Assembly: GCF_000257645.1 (NCBI RefSeq)
Contig: NZ_AJHJ01000005.1
Span: 186,001 to 250,000 of the forward strand
From: Serratia sp. M24T3
Lineage (GTDB): Bacteria > Pseudomonadota > Gammaproteobacteria > Enterobacterales > Enterobacteriaceae
Length of the DNA: 64,000 nt
Reading direction: 5' to 3'
Below, piece by piece: positions 1-9,595 of this stretch (position 1 is the first letter of the stretch; each line of letters begins with the position of its first letter). The position numbers were made by a program, and so were the translations under genes. Below the pieces are notes generated by a model. It was not told the DNA's origin, did no database searches, and saw nothing but the letters and a program-made list of their open reading frames with translations.

Positions 1-87
1 TCATCTTTTTATCGACTGCGGAGCGACTCGCCCTGGGACGTAAAACAGTCGATACGACATTGCTCACATTGCTTCCAGATTTACTTG

Positions 88-113
88 GCCAGCTCGGGTG
101 CTGGCTTTTTTTT
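88..113 (+). terminator. Intrinsic terminator-like hairpin on the plus strand
   Basis: A perfect 6-bp stem (GCCAGC/GCTGGC) with a 6-nt loop is followed by eight T residues. This reads as a rho-independent terminator for plus-strand transcription. No plus-strand gene ending just before it can be recognised in the first 87 bases. The nearest annotated gene, pspF, points the other way and would not use this T tract. Confidence 0.55.
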
Positions 114-122
114 GCCTGCGAT

Positions 123-1145
123 TTACGTCTTTTCTTCACTATTTTCCTGCGCATTGACCTGCATTCCAAGCTTCTTCAGTATTCCTCTAAGTTGATGATA
201 AGTCAGACCCAAAAGGTCTGCCGCGCGACGCTGATTAAATTTTGCCTGAGTTAATGCGTGCTCTATCAATGTTTTTTCAACCGTGCCTAGCCAGCTTTTA
301 CTGTCTACCGGCAGGGTGGGCAAGATCACAGGATGTTCATCGGACGTCGATGTCGGCTGGAAAACGGGCTTTTGCCGGCTAAAAGGATTGAGCACAATAT
401 TATCCAACGGCGCATCGCTGGTGCCGTGGCGATACATAGAGCGCTCGACCACGTTTTTTAACTCCCTGACATTGCCCGGCCAGCCGTAATCCAGCAAGGT
501 CTGCCGCGCAGTGGGGGTAAACCCGGGAAACAGCGGCAGTGAAAGTTCACGGCACATCTGAATGGCAAAATGCTCGGCCAGTAACATGATGTCCTGCTGG
601 CGTTCGCGCAGTGGCGGAAGCTGGATGACGTCAAACGCCAGGCGGTCTAGCAGATCAGCGCGAAACTTTCCGGCGGCAGCGAGCGCGGGGAGGTCGTCAT
701 TGGTGGCACACACCAGACGCACGTCAACCTGTAAGGGCTGGCTGCCGCCGACCCGCTCAAGATGCCCGTATTCAATGACTCGCAGCAGCTTTTCTTGTAC
801 CAGCATCGGGGCAGTGGCCAGCTCGTCAAGAAATAGCGTGCCGCCATCCGCGCGCTCGAAGCGTCCGAGATGGCGCTTTTGCGCACCGGTAAATGCCCCC
901 GCTTCATGGCCGAACAACTCGGAGTCAAGCAGGTTTTCATTCAACGCTGCACAGTTAAGCGAGATAAACGGCCCCTGCCAACGCTCGGATAGGTAATGCA
1001 GCCGGTGGGCTATGAGTTCTTTCCCCGTTCCGCGCTCGCCAGTCACCAGCACCGGTTTGTTCAAGCGGGCAAGTTGCGAGACCTGTTCCAAAACTTCAAT
1101 AAATGAATTGGCTTCGCCGAGCAGATTGTCGATAGTGGCTGTCAT
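123..1145 (-). CDS. pspF: PspF, sigma-54 enhancer-binding activator of the psp operon
   Basis: PspF drives sigma-54 transcription of psp genes when the inner membrane is damaged, and is held inactive by PspA. The 340-residue protein has a bare AAA+ domain: Walker A GERGTGKE at about 36-43, the sigma-54-contacting loop GAFTGA at 83-88, and Walker B LFLDE near 104-108. The C-terminal helix-turn-helix is at about 305-330. There is no N-terminal receiver domain, which is typical of PspF. I chose the ATG at 1145 because it aligns with the E. coli start; an upstream TTG at 1160 is possible. The gene is divergent from pspA. Confidence 0.95.
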   Translation of the reverse strand: MTATIDNLLGEANSFIEVLEQVSQLARLNKPVLVTGERGTGKELIAHRLHYLSERWQGPFISLNCAALNENLLDSELFGHEAGAFTGAQKRHLGRFERADGGTLFLDELATAPMLVQEKLLRVIEYGHLERVGGSQPLQVDVRLVCATNDDLPALAAAGKFRADLLDRLAFDVIQLPPLRERQQDIMLLAEHFAIQMCRELSLPLFPGFTPTARQTLLDYGWPGNVRELKNVVERSMYRHGTSDAPLDNIVLNPFSRQKPVFQPTSTSDEHPVILPTLPVDSKSWLGTVEKTLIEHALTQAKFNQRRAADLLGLTYHQLRGILKKLGMQVNAQENSEEKT

Positions 1146-1253
1146 GGTGAAATTTACCAACCCTTAGTTAAATTAATCACGATAGAAATAAGCCTAGCAG
1201 AAGCTCAAAGAAAAAAATTGTTTTTATTCAGATGGATAAAAAAGATTCCAAGT

Positions 1254-1269
1254 TGGCACGACTCTTGTA
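1254..1269 (+). promoter_or_regulatory. Sigma-54 promoter of the psp operon
   Basis: TGGCAC, five bases, then TTGTA matches the -24/-12 consensus TGGCAC-N5-TTGCW closely. It lies about 100 bases before pspA. The AT-rich stretch 1160-1250, between it and pspF, is where PspF enhancer sites and an IHF site are expected. I did not map those individually. Confidence 0.85.
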
Positions 1270-1368
1270 ATAGCCATAGCAGGAATGATGACGCCAACAC
1301 CGAATCATCTGCATTTTTTACCATCGACCCTATTGGGTCAAAAAATAAGTCTAAGAGGAATGTTAACT

Positions 1369-2040
1369 ATGGGTATTTTTTCTCGTTTTGCCGATATCGT
1401 AAACGCCAACATCAACAACCTGCTGGATAAAGCTGAAGATCCTCAGAAGCTGGTGCGTTTAATGATTCAGGAGATGGAAGACACGCTGGTTGAAGTCCGT
1501 TCGACTTCAGCGCGTGCGCTGGCCGAGAAGAAACAGCTTAATCGCCGCATTGAACAGGGTGAAGCACAACAAGCCGAATGGCAGGAAAAAGCCGAGCTGG
1601 CTCTGCGTAAAGACAAAGACGATCTGGCACGCGCCGCTTTGATTGAAAAACAAAAACTGGCCGAGCTGGTGGCGACGCTGAAAAATGAAGTGATCACCGT
1701 TCAGGAAACGCTGGACCGCATGAAGTCTGAAATCGGCGAGCTTGAAAGCAAACTCACTGAAACGCGCGCCCGCCAGCAGGCTTTAACGTTGCGCCATCAG
1801 GCTGCTTCATCTTCACGTGATGTTCGTCGTCAGCTCGACAGTGGTAAAATTGACGAAGCGATGGCGCGTTTCGAGCATTTTGAGCGCCGCATCGACAGCA
1901 TGGAGGCCGAGGCCGAATCTATGAGCATCGGTAAAAAGAAAACCCTGGACCAACAGTTTGCCGAATTAAAAGCTGATGATGAAATCAGCGCGCAGATTGA
2001 AGCACTGAGAGCGAAAATGCAGGCCAACAAGGACGCCTGA
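1369..2040 (+). CDS. pspA: PspA, phage shock protein A
   Basis: PspA is the peripheral membrane effector of the phage-shock response. It coats damaged inner membrane and, when idle, binds and inhibits PspF. The 223-residue product begins with the family's amphipathic N-terminus ([11 protein letters not shown]) and is then almost entirely charged heptad-rich coiled coil, as in the PspA/IM30 (ESCRT-III-like) family. The start at 1369 is preceded by AAGAGGAA and matches the family N-terminus; the same frame is open 28 codons further upstream. It is the first gene of pspABCD-ycjXF behind the sigma-54 promoter. Confidence 0.97.
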   Translation: MGIFSRFADIVNANINNLLDKAEDPQKLVRLMIQEMEDTLVEVRSTSARALAEKKQLNRRIEQGEAQQAEWQEKAELALRKDKDDLARAALIEKQKLAELVATLKNEVITVQETLDRMKSEIGELESKLTETRARQQALTLRHQAASSSRDVRRQLDSGKIDEAMARFEHFERRIDSMEAEAESMSIGKKKTLDQQFAELKADDEISAQIEALRAKMQANKDA

Positions 2041-2113
2041 TTGCCTGTATATCGCTTTTCGCAATTAAGTGGTTCGCCACAATACTGTTCGCCACAATAC
2101 TAAAGGAGTAGAC

Positions 2114-2341
2114 ATGAGCGTTCTTTTTTTAGCCATTCCATTGACAATATTTGTGTTGTTTGTCGCGCCGATTTGGCTATGGCTACATTACAGCAGCCGT
2201 TCACAAAACGGCGGCCAGCTAAGCCAAAATGAATTTCAGAACTTGCAGCAGTTAACCGGTGAAGCGCAACGCATGCGCGAGAGGATCCAGGCGCTGGAAG
2301 AAATCCTTGATGCCGAGCATCCGAACTGGAGGCAATCATAA
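2114..2341 (+). CDS. pspB: PspB, phage shock membrane protein B
   Basis: PspB and PspC form the inner-membrane sensor that sequesters PspA away from PspF under stress. The 75-residue protein has one N-terminal transmembrane helix (about residues 3-25) and a cytoplasmic acidic coiled-coil tail ending in DAEHPNWRQ, typical of PspB. TAAAGGAG lies just before the ATG at 2114. In-frame codons upstream to 2069 have no family match. Its stop overlaps the pspC start by one base (TAATG), consistent with translational coupling. Confidence 0.95.
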   Translation: MSVLFLAIPLTIFVLFVAPIWLWLHYSSRSQNGGQLSQNEFQNLQQLTGEAQRMRERIQALEEILDAEHPNWRQS

Positions 2342-2700
2342 TGAACACAACGCTGTCAGAACGAAAACTGTATCGTGTGCCGGAAGAGGGGGTGTTCAAA
2401 GGCGTGTGTGCCGGGCTCTCGCATTATCTGGGCGTACCGGTCAAATTGCTGCGAGTGATTGTTGTCTTATCGATGTTTTTTGGCCTGTTCATGTTTACCG
2501 TCGTGGCTTATTTCTTGCTGGCCTGGTTGCTTGAGCCAGCCCCGTCCAAGAGTTTTGACGGTGAGCAGGCGTTGTCGTCACATGAACTTCTGGCGCAGGC
2601 CGACCGCGAACTGCATGCCAGTGAACAGAGGCTGAGGCAGCTTGAGCGCTACGTGACCTCGGAAACCTTTGGCGTTCGCAGCCGATTTCGGGAGCTTTAA
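2341..2700 (+). CDS. pspC: PspC, phage shock membrane protein C
   Basis: PspC is the membrane partner of PspB and relays secretin or membrane stress to PspA. The 119-residue protein starts with the conserved region ERKLYRVPEEGVFKGVCAGLSHY. A transmembrane segment follows at about residues 40-65, and a leucine-rich C-terminal helix (about 80-110) fits the reported cytoplasmic zipper. The start overlaps the pspB stop. A hairpin lies downstream before pspD. Confidence 0.95.
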   Translation: MNTTLSERKLYRVPEEGVFKGVCAGLSHYLGVPVKLLRVIVVLSMFFGLFMFTVVAYFLLAWLLEPAPSKSFDGEQALSSHELLAQADRELHASEQRLRQLERYVTSETFGVRSRFREL

Positions 2701-2759
2701 GCTCGACTTAAGAAGTTAATGGCACAGTAATTTATACAATATTTTTAATAGTTTCCTAC

Positions 2760-2777
2760 AAGCGCCTTCGGGCGCTT
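2760..2777 (+). terminator. Hairpin between pspC and pspD, possible partial terminator
   Basis: AAGCGCC and GGCGCTT form a 7-bp stem closed by the very stable loop TTCG. Only a weak T-rich tail (TATTCAATTT) follows. It may attenuate transcription, or protect the pspABC message, before pspD-ycjXF. Confidence 0.45.
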
Positions 2778-2847
2778 ATTCAATTTCCAGTCAACTCGCT
2801 CGTAATCGAAAGCATAGTTTTGATGGAATATTCAGGAGGGCAGTTTT

Positions 2848-3093
2848 ATGCGCTATGCGGCAGCCGTAACATCATCGGCAAAAAGTGGCCTGTTGAAGAA
2901 GGCCTTCAAATTTATCATTATGCTAGTACTGACTTTTGCACCGGCAGGAGTTGCCGCCAAAGTTCTTGGCATACTGGGCAGAGGCCCGCTGCGCTATGTG
3001 CTGGCGTTGGTGCTGGAGCCTTTGGTTAGAAGGGTATTAACTGCGCTGTTTGGGCGCTATGCCAGGGAGAGCAATGAAAAGATTCCAAAATGA
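2848..3093 (+). CDS. pspD: PspD, phage shock protein D
   Basis: PspD is a small inner-membrane-associated protein of the psp operon with no firmly known activity. The 81-residue product keeps the family pattern: a basic N-terminus, the segment APAGVAAKVLG, then RGPLRYVLALVLEPL in a hydrophobic helix (about 47-70). It is poorly conserved overall, so the assignment rests on this pattern and on position between pspC and ycjX. AGGAGG occurs 10-15 bases before the ATG. Its last 20 bases overlap the ycjX start in another frame. Confidence 0.85.
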   Translation: MRYAAAVTSSAKSGLLKKAFKFIIMLVLTFAPAGVAAKVLGILGRGPLRYVLALVLEPLVRRVLTALFGRYARESNEKIPK

Positions 3094-4471
3094 ATTCAAC
3101 TCAATGGTCAACCGTGGATTAGACCGTCATTTACGTCTTGCCGTTACCGGGCTTAGTCGCAGTGGCAAAACGGCTTTTATTACCTCGTTGGTCAATCAAT
3201 TATTGCACGTTCACAGCGGTGCTCGCCTGCCGCTGTTTTCAGCAGCCCGCGAAGAGAGGCTATTGGGGATTAAACGTGTTCCCCAGCGCGATCTCGGGGT
3301 TTCTCGGTTCACCTATGACGAGGGTGTTGCCCAGCTCTTTGGTACGCCACCGGCCTGGCCGACGCCAACCCGTGGTGTAAGCGAGATCCGGCTGGCGCTG
3401 CGTTTTCGCTCTAATGATTCTCTTCTGCGGCATTTCAAAGACACCTCCACCCTATACCTGGAAATTGTCGATTATCCGGGAGAATGGCTGCTGGATTTAC
3501 CCATGTTGGAGCAGGATTACCTAAGCTGGTCACGGCAGATGGCCGGTCTATTGCAAGGGCAGCGTTTAGATTGGGCGCAGCCGTGGTTAACTCTTTGCCG
3601 GCAGTGTGATCCATTGGCACCGGCCGATGAAAACCAGCTGGCGGCTATCGCGCAGGCTTACACCGACTATCTGGTGCGTTGCAAAGATGAGGGGCTGCAC
3701 TTTATTCAACCCGGGCGCTTTGTGTTGCCGGGCGATCTGGCCGGCGCACCGGCGCTGCAATTTTTCCCCTGGCCGGAACTGCATCAGTACAGTGATGCTC
3801 AACTGGCACAGGCTGACAAGCACAGTAACTTAGGCATGCTTCGCCAGCGTTTTGACTACTATTGCAACAGTATTGTTAAAGGCTTCTATAAAGAGCATTT
3901 TGTTCGCTTCGACCGGCAAATTGTTTTGGTTGACTGCCTTCAGCCGCTAAACAGCGGGCCACAGGCCTTCAATGACATGCGCCTGGCGCTGACCCAGCTA
4001 ATGCAAAGTTTTCACTACGGTAAACGCACGCTATTGCGCCGTCTCTTTGCTCCCTGCATCGACAAACTGATGTTTGCCGCAACTAAAGCCGACCATATTA
4101 CCGGCGATCAGCACGCGAACATGGTGTCTCTGCTCCAGCAGCTGGTGCAGGAAGCCTGGCAAAACGCCGCCTTTGAAGGTATCAGTATGGATTGCGCCGG
4201 GCTTGCCTCGGTCCAGGCGACCGAAAGCGGCGTTGTGGATTATCAGGGGCAGCCAGTTCCGGCAGTGAAAGGTCATCGGCTTGACGACGGTCAGCCGTTG
4301 ACGGTATTTCCCGGCGAAGTGCCTTCCCGCCTGCCGGGCAATGCCTTCTGGGAGCAGCAGGGATTCCATTTTGACGCCTTTCGTCCGCGCCAAATGAACA
4401 TCGACGTGCCGATGCCGCATATTCGCATGGACGCCGTGATGGAATTTTTATTGGGAGATAAAATGCGATGA
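3074..4471 (+). CDS. ycjX: YcjX family P-loop NTPase
   Basis: YcjX is a conserved GTPase-like protein (DUF463) produced with the Psp system; its biochemical role is not settled. The 465-residue product has Walker A GLSRSGKT at 26-33, the conserved [14 protein letters not shown] segment, and the strongly conserved [18 protein letters not shown] region. The start at 3074 has GGGAGAG just upstream and matches the E. coli N-terminus (MKR). It overlaps the end of pspD by 20 bases and ycjF by 4 bases, so it is very likely cotranscribed with pspABCD. Confidence 0.93.
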   Translation: MKRFQNEFNSMVNRGLDRHLRLAVTGLSRSGKTAFITSLVNQLLHVHSGARLPLFSAAREERLLGIKRVPQRDLGVSRFTYDEGVAQLFGTPPAWPTPTRGVSEIRLALRFRSNDSLLRHFKDTSTLYLEIVDYPGEWLLDLPMLEQDYLSWSRQMAGLLQGQRLDWAQPWLTLCRQCDPLAPADENQLAAIAQAYTDYLVRCKDEGLHFIQPGRFVLPGDLAGAPALQFFPWPELHQYSDAQLAQADKHSNLGMLRQRFDYYCNSIVKGFYKEHFVRFDRQIVLVDCLQPLNSGPQAFNDMRLALTQLMQSFHYGKRTLLRRLFAPCIDKLMFAATKADHITGDQHANMVSLLQQLVQEAWQNAAFEGISMDCAGLASVQATESGVVDYQGQPVPAVKGHRLDDGQPLTVFPGEVPSRLPGNAFWEQQGFHFDAFRPRQMNIDVPMPHIRMDAVMEFLLGDKMR

Positions 4472-5526
4472 GTGAGCCATTAAAACCGCGCATCAATTTT
4501 GATCAACAGATCATTGAGCAAGAAGAGCCGGTTCTTCGTGCGGCGCAAAACTTTGAAGGCGCTCAGGCTGAAAAATTTCTAGCCGTTGCCGAAGCCGATC
4601 CTTTGTTACCCTCCGAGGGCCAGGCAGAGGCGGTGATCAGCCGCGCACTGAAACCACGTCGCAGTCTGTGGAGTAAAATGCTCCGACTGGGCGCAGTAGT
4701 ATTTGCCGCAAGCGTGGTGGGTCAGGGCGTGCAATGGGTTCATCAGGCTTGGGTCCAGCAGGATTGGGTCGAGCTAGGCGCCTGCACTGCTGGCGGCTTA
4801 ATCGTGGTGGCCGGCGTAGGATCGATTTTGACCGAGTGGCGACGTTTGTACCGCCTGCGCCAGCGGGCCGATGAGCGTGAAACCGCTACCGATTTGCTGC
4901 ACAGCCACGCGTTGGGTCAGGGGCGCGCTTTTTGTGAGAAGCTGGCGCGACAGGCAGGGCTTGACCAAAGTCATCCGGCATTGCAACGCTGGCAGGCGTT
5001 GTTACATGAAACCCACAGCGATCGTGAAGTGGTCGAACTTTATGCCCGTTTGGTGCAGCCAGTGCTTGACGGTCAGGCTCGACGCGAGATAAGCCAGTCA
5101 GCTGCCGAATCTGCGCTGATGATTGCCGTCAGTCCGCTGGCGCTGGTGGATATGGCATTTATCGCCTGGCGTAACCTGCGTCTGGTTAATCGTATTGCTA
5201 ATTTGTACGGCATTGAGCTTGGCTATTACAGCCGAATTCGTCTGTTCCGCCTGGTATTGCTGAATATTGCCTTTGCAGGCGCAACTGAACTGGTGCGAGA
5301 GATAGGTATGGACTGGATTTCTCAGGATCTTGCTGCCCGGCTTTCTGCCCGCGCTGCGCAGGGGATTGGCGCCGGACTACTGACCGCTCGTTTAGGAATT
5401 AAGACTATGGAGCTCTGTCGCCCGTTGCCGTGGTTAGAGGGGGATAAACCGCGTCTGGGGGATTTCCGCAGTGAACTGATCGGCAAACTTAAGGCTACGA
5501 TGAATAAAGGTGCAAAACAGAATTAA
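4468..5526 (+). CDS. ycjF: YcjF, DUF697-type inner-membrane protein
   Basis: YcjF is the membrane partner gene always found after ycjX. The 352-residue protein has a polar N-terminus, two hydrophobic helices at about 70-120, and a C-terminal DUF697-type region with hydrophobic segments around [17 protein letters not shown] and [17 protein letters not shown]. The ATGA overlap with ycjX indicates coupling. A terminator follows directly, so ycjF closes the psp operon. In E. coli tyrR comes next; here it does not. Confidence 0.93.
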   Translation: MSEPLKPRINFDQQIIEQEEPVLRAAQNFEGAQAEKFLAVAEADPLLPSEGQAEAVISRALKPRRSLWSKMLRLGAVVFAASVVGQGVQWVHQAWVQQDWVELGACTAGGLIVVAGVGSILTEWRRLYRLRQRADERETATDLLHSHALGQGRAFCEKLARQAGLDQSHPALQRWQALLHETHSDREVVELYARLVQPVLDGQARREISQSAAESALMIAVSPLALVDMAFIAWRNLRLVNRIANLYGIELGYYSRIRLFRLVLLNIAFAGATELVREIGMDWISQDLAARLSARAAQGIGAGLLTARLGIKTMELCRPLPWLEGDKPRLGDFRSELIGKLKATMNKGAKQN

Positions 5527-5529
5527 TCT

Positions 5530-5570
5530 ATTACCGCCCGGTGTGAATATTCATGTCGGGTAATTTTTTT
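5530..5570 (+). terminator. Terminator of the psp-ycjXF operon
   Basis: ATTACCgCCCG pairs with CGGGTAAT across a roughly 16-nt loop, leaving one base bulged, and is followed by seven T residues. It begins three bases after the ycjF stop codon. Confidence 0.7.
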
Positions 5571-5712
5571 ATTGAAATAGTTACGAAAACGACCGGAAGA
5601 TTTAATGGCTGAGGTTGGCTGTATAGGTGAAAATTAGTCTAATGCTTTGGATTGGCTTAAGATTATTGAGAAGATTAATTTCAGGAATAACTATTCACAG
5701 AATGTAGCGCGA

Positions 5713-5797
<85 letters not shown>

Positions 5798-5892
5798 ACG
5801 AAATTCGTGGATTTACTATTTTTACTACTTATTTATTGCGGCAAACTTTTTTAATTCTCTCGCCGCGTGGCTTGTCGCGGTAAGCGGGGCGC

Positions 5893-5920
5893 ATCATATC
5901 AAATGAATCGCTGCTGTAAA
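5893..5920 (-). promoter_or_regulatory. Stringent-type promoter of the tyrosine tRNA gene
   Basis: On the minus strand -35 TTTACA (5915-5920) and -10 TATGAT (5893-5898) are 16 bases apart. A GC-rich discriminator GCGCCCCGC follows. This reproduces the E. coli tyrT promoter and its growth-rate and ppGpp-sensitive discriminator. Confidence 0.85.
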
Positions 5921-5965
5921 GTCTTGAAAGAAAGAAAATAGTTTGAGTGCCGTTTTTTTGCACGT

Positions 5966-5995
5966 GCGGGCGTTTTCGTGAACAAAAACGCCCGC
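5966..5995. repeat. 11-bp perfect inverted repeat after purU
   Basis: GCGGGCGTTTT and AAAACGCCCGC form a perfect 11-bp stem with an 8-nt loop, six bases past the purU stop. The T residues lie inside the stem, so it may terminate purU transcription imperfectly or simply stabilise its 3' end. Confidence 0.6.
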
Positions 5996-6001
5996 TAATG
6001 C

Positions 6002-6850
6002 TTACAAAATAACCGTGCGATTACCGTAAACAAATACGCGCTGTTGCAGCACTTTATAAATCGCGCGACTGAGAACATTTTTCTCAACGTCGCGACCGGC
6101 GCGCATCATATCATCGGCAGTATAAGTATGGTCGACGTTGATAACGTCCTGCATGATGATCGGACCTTCGTCCAGGTTATCATTAACATAATGCGCTGTT
6201 GCGCCGATAATCTTCACGCCGCGTTCGTAGGCCTGATGATAAGGACGGGCACCAATAAACGCAGGCAAGAACGAGTGGTGAATGTTGATCACCTGGTTTG
6301 GGTAATGCTGAACGAAGCCTGGCGTAAGAACACGCATATATTTAGCCAACACCACGTAATCAGGCTGGTATTGGTCAATCTGTTCCATCATTGCGCTGTC
6401 GTGCTGCTCGCGGGTCAGGCCTTCATGGCTGACCAGATGGAATGGAATATCAAAGCGCTCAACCAAAGTTTGCAGCGTTTCATGGTTGCCAATGACCGCG
6501 GCAATTTCTACGTCCAATCCGCCATACACCGACTTCATCAGCAGATCACCCAGACAGTGGGCCTCTTTGGTCACCAGGATCACAATGCGGCGGCGATCGG
6601 TGCTTTGCAGTTCACGAATAGAGCCTTTTGGCAGCGCGCTGTCTAAATCGGCTAATAATGTTGAATCGTTGAAAATACCTTCCAGCTCAGTGCGCATAAA
6701 GAAGCGCCCGGTGCGGTGATCGACGTATTCATTGTTCTGCACGATATTTAATTCATGCTTGTAACAAATATTGGTGATTTTCGCGATTAGCCCTTTTGCA
6801 TCGGGGCAAATAGTACGCAGAACTTTGGTTTGAACATTGTGATGTGACAT
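6002..6850 (-). CDS. purU: Formyltetrahydrofolate deformylase PurU
   Basis: PurU hydrolyses 10-formyl-THF to THF and formate, balancing one-carbon pools and supplying formate for purine synthesis. The 282-residue protein has an N-terminal ACT domain (about 8-90; contains ICPDAKGLIAKITNICY) and a C-terminal formyltransferase domain. The catalytic signature is NIHHSFLPAFIGARPYHQAY, with the downstream DEGPII motif. GGAGACAGGATC precedes the ATG. It is next to tRNA-Tyr, as in E. coli. Confidence 0.97.
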   Translation of the reverse strand: MSHHNVQTKVLRTICPDAKGLIAKITNICYKHELNIVQNNEYVDHRTGRFFMRTELEGIFNDSTLLADLDSALPKGSIRELQSTDRRRIVILVTKEAHCLGDLLMKSVYGGLDVEIAAVIGNHETLQTLVERFDIPFHLVSHEGLTREQHDSAMMEQIDQYQPDYVVLAKYMRVLTPGFVQHYPNQVINIHHSFLPAFIGARPYHQAYERGVKIIGATAHYVNDNLDEGPIIMQDVINVDHTYTADDMMRAGRDVEKNVLSRAIYKVLQQRVFVYGNRTVIL

Positions 6851-6971
6851 CTTGATCCTGTCTCCCCGTCCTGTCTCTATAGCAGATATGTTGACTTGCT
6901 ATCTGCTACAGGGAATTTTTCAGGGTGAATATATAAGTGTTTGTTAAATTTATTAGGCGCATTATGCCGCG

Positions 6972-7436
6972 TTATTGTCCGCAGCACTTCTTGTATTTTT
7001 TGCCGGAACCACAAAAGCAAAGATCGTTTCTGCCAAGCTGAGGTTTGATTCCATCGATATAATACCAGCGTTCGTTTAAACGAAGAAAGCGCGAACGTTC
7101 ATGAATGATGACCGTCTGCTGACTGTCACCGTCCTGATAACGGGCTGAGAACTCGACAAACCCCTCATTGGCATTTTTTCCTGGCTGAGTGGCGATAACC
7201 TGCAGCCCCAACCATTGAGTAGAGGCGAAACCTTCTTTAAGTGCATCGCGAAACATGCTCGCTCCGCAGTCAGGATGCCAGCTGGCAATCAAATAATCGG
7301 CATTTTGAGTTACGTAAGCGCTGTAGCGAGAACGCATCAGCGCTTCAGGGGTAGCCGCAGGTTGCTCGCCGGAAATCGCCGGATGGCAACATTTTTCAAA
7401 CTCTGACTCGCTGCCGCAGGGGCATAAAATGGTCAC
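6972..7436 (-). CDS. ychJ: YchJ, SEC-C motif protein
   Basis: YchJ is a conserved protein of unknown biochemical function with a zinc-binding SEC-C motif at each end, as on the SecA C-terminus. Here the N-terminus reads [16 protein letters not shown] and the C-terminus [13 protein letters not shown], with an NTF2-like middle ([17 protein letters not shown]). I place the start at the GTG at 7436 (154 residues): GGAGTTAAT lies just before it and the protein then begins like E. coli YchJ. A TTG seven codons upstream is less likely. Confidence 0.92.
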   Translation of the reverse strand: MTILCPCGSESEFEKCCHPAISGEQPAATPEALMRSRYSAYVTQNADYLIASWHPDCGASMFRDALKEGFASTQWLGLQVIATQPGKNANEGFVEFSARYQDGDSQQTVIIHERSRFLRLNERWYYIDGIKPQLGRNDLCFCGSGKKYKKCCGQ

Positions 7437-7572
7437 ATTAACTCCGAAAGCTGGCAACGCGCAGAGTGCGCGCTTGAATGCATAGGGGCGTTATGTTACC
7501 TAACAAAGTCACTGGCTGACAACGCGCAAACGACAGCAAACATTCCGTCATCAGGTATAGATAGGAAAAATA

Positions 7573-8484
7573 ATGGCACGACAGTTGAAGATTGGTCTGG
7601 CTTTGGGGTCAGGAGCCGCAAAAGGTTGGGCCCATATTGGTGTTATCAATGCATTGCATGAAATGGGAATTGAAGTTGATATTGTGGCCGGTTGCTCTGT
7701 GGGATCACTGGTTGGCGCGGCTTATGTGAGCGGTCGTCTTCCGGCGATGGAAGGATGGGTGAGGTCTTTCAGCTATTGGGACGTCCTGCGACTGATGGAT
7801 TTCTCCTGGCGTCGCGGCGGGCTGTTGCGCGGAGAGCGGGTGTTTAACGCAGTATCTCAGCTATTACGCATTGACGACTTTGAGCAATGTAACCGCAAAT
7901 TTGGTGCCGTTGCCACCAATCTCAGCACCGGCAGAGAGTTATGGTTAACCAAGGGAGATTTGCATCAGGCAGTTCGTGCCTCTTGCAGTATGCCAGGCCT
8001 GTTGGCTCCGGTATGGTTTAACGGATATTGGCTAGTGGACGGTGCAGTGGTCAATCCGGTGCCGGTTTCGCTAACGCGTGCAATGGGCGCGGATATTGTT
8101 ATTGCCGTTGACTTGCAGCACGACGCGCATTTAATGCAGCAAGATTTGCTGTCAGTTCAGGCCAATCCAGAAAGTATCAGCGACGAGCAGGAACTTAACT
8201 GGCGAGACAAAATACGTCAAAAATTGGCGCGCCCGGTATTTCGCCAAAACAATCAGACGCCGACTGCGATGGAAATTATGTCCACCTCGATTCAGGTACT
8301 TGAGAATCGTTTGAAACGATATCGCATGGCAGGCGATCCTCCCGACGTTATTATTCAGCCTTACTGTCCGCAAATATCGACTCTGGATTTCCATCGTGCA
8401 GAAGAGGCTATAGAGGCAGGAAGGTTGGCGGTTGAAAAACAGACTGATCTGCTGCTGCCATTGATTAAAAACAATCATTTCTGA
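7573..8484 (+). CDS. rssA: RssA, patatin-like phospholipase family protein
   Basis: RssA is a patatin-family protein usually paired with rssB; its physiological substrate is unknown. The 303-residue product has the glycine-rich oxyanion loop GSGAAKGWAHIG (12-23), nucleophile elbow GCSVG with Ser42, and the catalytic Asp in VDGAVVNPVP. AGGAAAAATA precedes the ATG. It lies 97 bases upstream of rssB in the same direction, the order seen in E. coli. Confidence 0.94.
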   Translation: MARQLKIGLALGSGAAKGWAHIGVINALHEMGIEVDIVAGCSVGSLVGAAYVSGRLPAMEGWVRSFSYWDVLRLMDFSWRRGGLLRGERVFNAVSQLLRIDDFEQCNRKFGAVATNLSTGRELWLTKGDLHQAVRASCSMPGLLAPVWFNGYWLVDGAVVNPVPVSLTRAMGADIVIAVDLQHDAHLMQQDLLSVQANPESISDEQELNWRDKIRQKLARPVFRQNNQTPTAMEIMSTSIQVLENRLKRYRMAGDPPDVIIQPYCPQISTLDFHRAEEAIEAGRLAVEKQTDLLLPLIKNNHF

Positions 8485-8581
8485 ACGGCTTAGCAACATT
8501 TAGGCGTTATCTGATAATTCCGACGCGCAAAAGTGCGCGTTATAGGCCACTATTAGGAGTAAGAAATTCTGGGAGACCCTG

Positions 8582-9595
8582 ATGGACAAGCCACTTACAA
8601 GCAAGCACATTCTGATCGTCGAAGACGAAGCCGTTTTCAGATCGGTACTCGCCAGCTATGTGAGTTCGCTCGGGGCGACGTTCAGTGAAGCCGTTAACGG
8701 GCTGGAAGCTTTATCACTGGTTGAAGAGATCCCTCCTGATTTAATCCTTTGCGATTTAGCAATGCCTGAAATGGGCGGTATCGAATTTGTCGAAAATTTA
8801 CGGTTACAGGGGAATAAAATCCCCGTGCTGGTAATTTCCGCCACCGATAAAATGACCGATGTGGCGACAATGCTGCGATTGGGCGTCGAAGACGTGCTGT
8901 TGAAACCGGTAAACGATCTTAATCGGCTTAAAGATGCGCTATTAACTACCCTTTATCCGAAACTGTTTTCCTCGCAGGCGATGGAAAAAAGCGATTTGAT
9001 TCAGGACTGGGAAGCGCTTTGCCGCAATCCGCACGAGGCCGCCAGGCTGTTGCAAGAGTTGCAGCCTCCTGTTCAACAAACACTGGCCCACTGCCGCATC
9101 AATTATCGTCAACTGACAATGGCGCAACAGTCTGGTCTAGTGCTTGATATTGCCGCGCTGTCATCGAAAGATCTGGGTTTCTACTGTCTCGACGTCACTC
9201 GCGCCAATGAGAATAGCGTGCTGGCAGCCTTACTGTTGCGAGCGATCTTCAACGGTTTGCTGCGCGAGCATCTGAGTAATCAGAACCAACGATTGCCGCA
9301 AATGTCAGCTCTTCTCAAAGAAGTGAATCATTTATTTAAACAGGCACATCTGCAAGGGCAGTTCCCACTGTTGATGGGGTATTACAACGCCGAGCAGAAA
9401 AATCTTATTTTGGTATCTGCTGGCCTTCACGCCAATATCAATACCGGAACAAATCAAATCCAGTTGAGCAATGGGGTGCCGCTCGGTACGTTGGGTTCCT
9501 CATATTCGAATCAGGTCAGTCAGCGTTGCGAAGCCTGGCAATGTCAGGTTTGGGGAGCCGGTGGCCGCCTCAGACTGATGCTTTCCGCTGAATAA
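8582..9595 (+). CDS. rssB: RssB, response-regulator adaptor for RpoS proteolysis
   Basis: RssB delivers the stationary-phase sigma factor RpoS to ClpXP. The 337-residue protein has an N-terminal receiver domain (about 8-125) with acidic pocket E14/D15, phosphorylation site Asp58 (in LILCDLAMPEM) and Lys near 108 (LLKPV). A C-terminal PP2C-like pseudophosphatase region ends in AGGRLRLMLSAE, as in E. coli. The start at 8582 follows GGGAGACCCTG. In E. coli galU is the next gene; here it is ugd. Confidence 0.96.
   Translation: MDKPLTSKHILIVEDEAVFRSVLASYVSSLGATFSEAVNGLEALSLVEEIPPDLILCDLAMPEMGGIEFVENLRLQGNKIPVLVISATDKMTDVATMLRLGVEDVLLKPVNDLNRLKDALLTTLYPKLFSSQAMEKSDLIQDWEALCRNPHEAARLLQELQPPVQQTLAHCRINYRQLTMAQQSGLVLDIAALSSKDLGFYCLDVTRANENSVLAALLLRAIFNGLLREHLSNQNQRLPQMSALLKEVNHLFKQAHLQGQFPLLMGYYNAEQKNLILVSAGLHANINTGTNQIQLSNGVPLGTLGSSYSNQVSQRCEAWQCQVWGAGGRLRLMLSAE

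Noticed and set aside
60-254. Small plus-strand frame at the left edge
   Set aside because: Most of it is antisense to the end of pspF, it spans a strong terminator, and it has no ribosome-binding site.
562-996. 144-codon plus-strand frame inside pspF
   Set aside because: Ser/Arg-rich composition typical of an antisense shadow of a GC-rich gene; pspF on the other strand is unambiguous.
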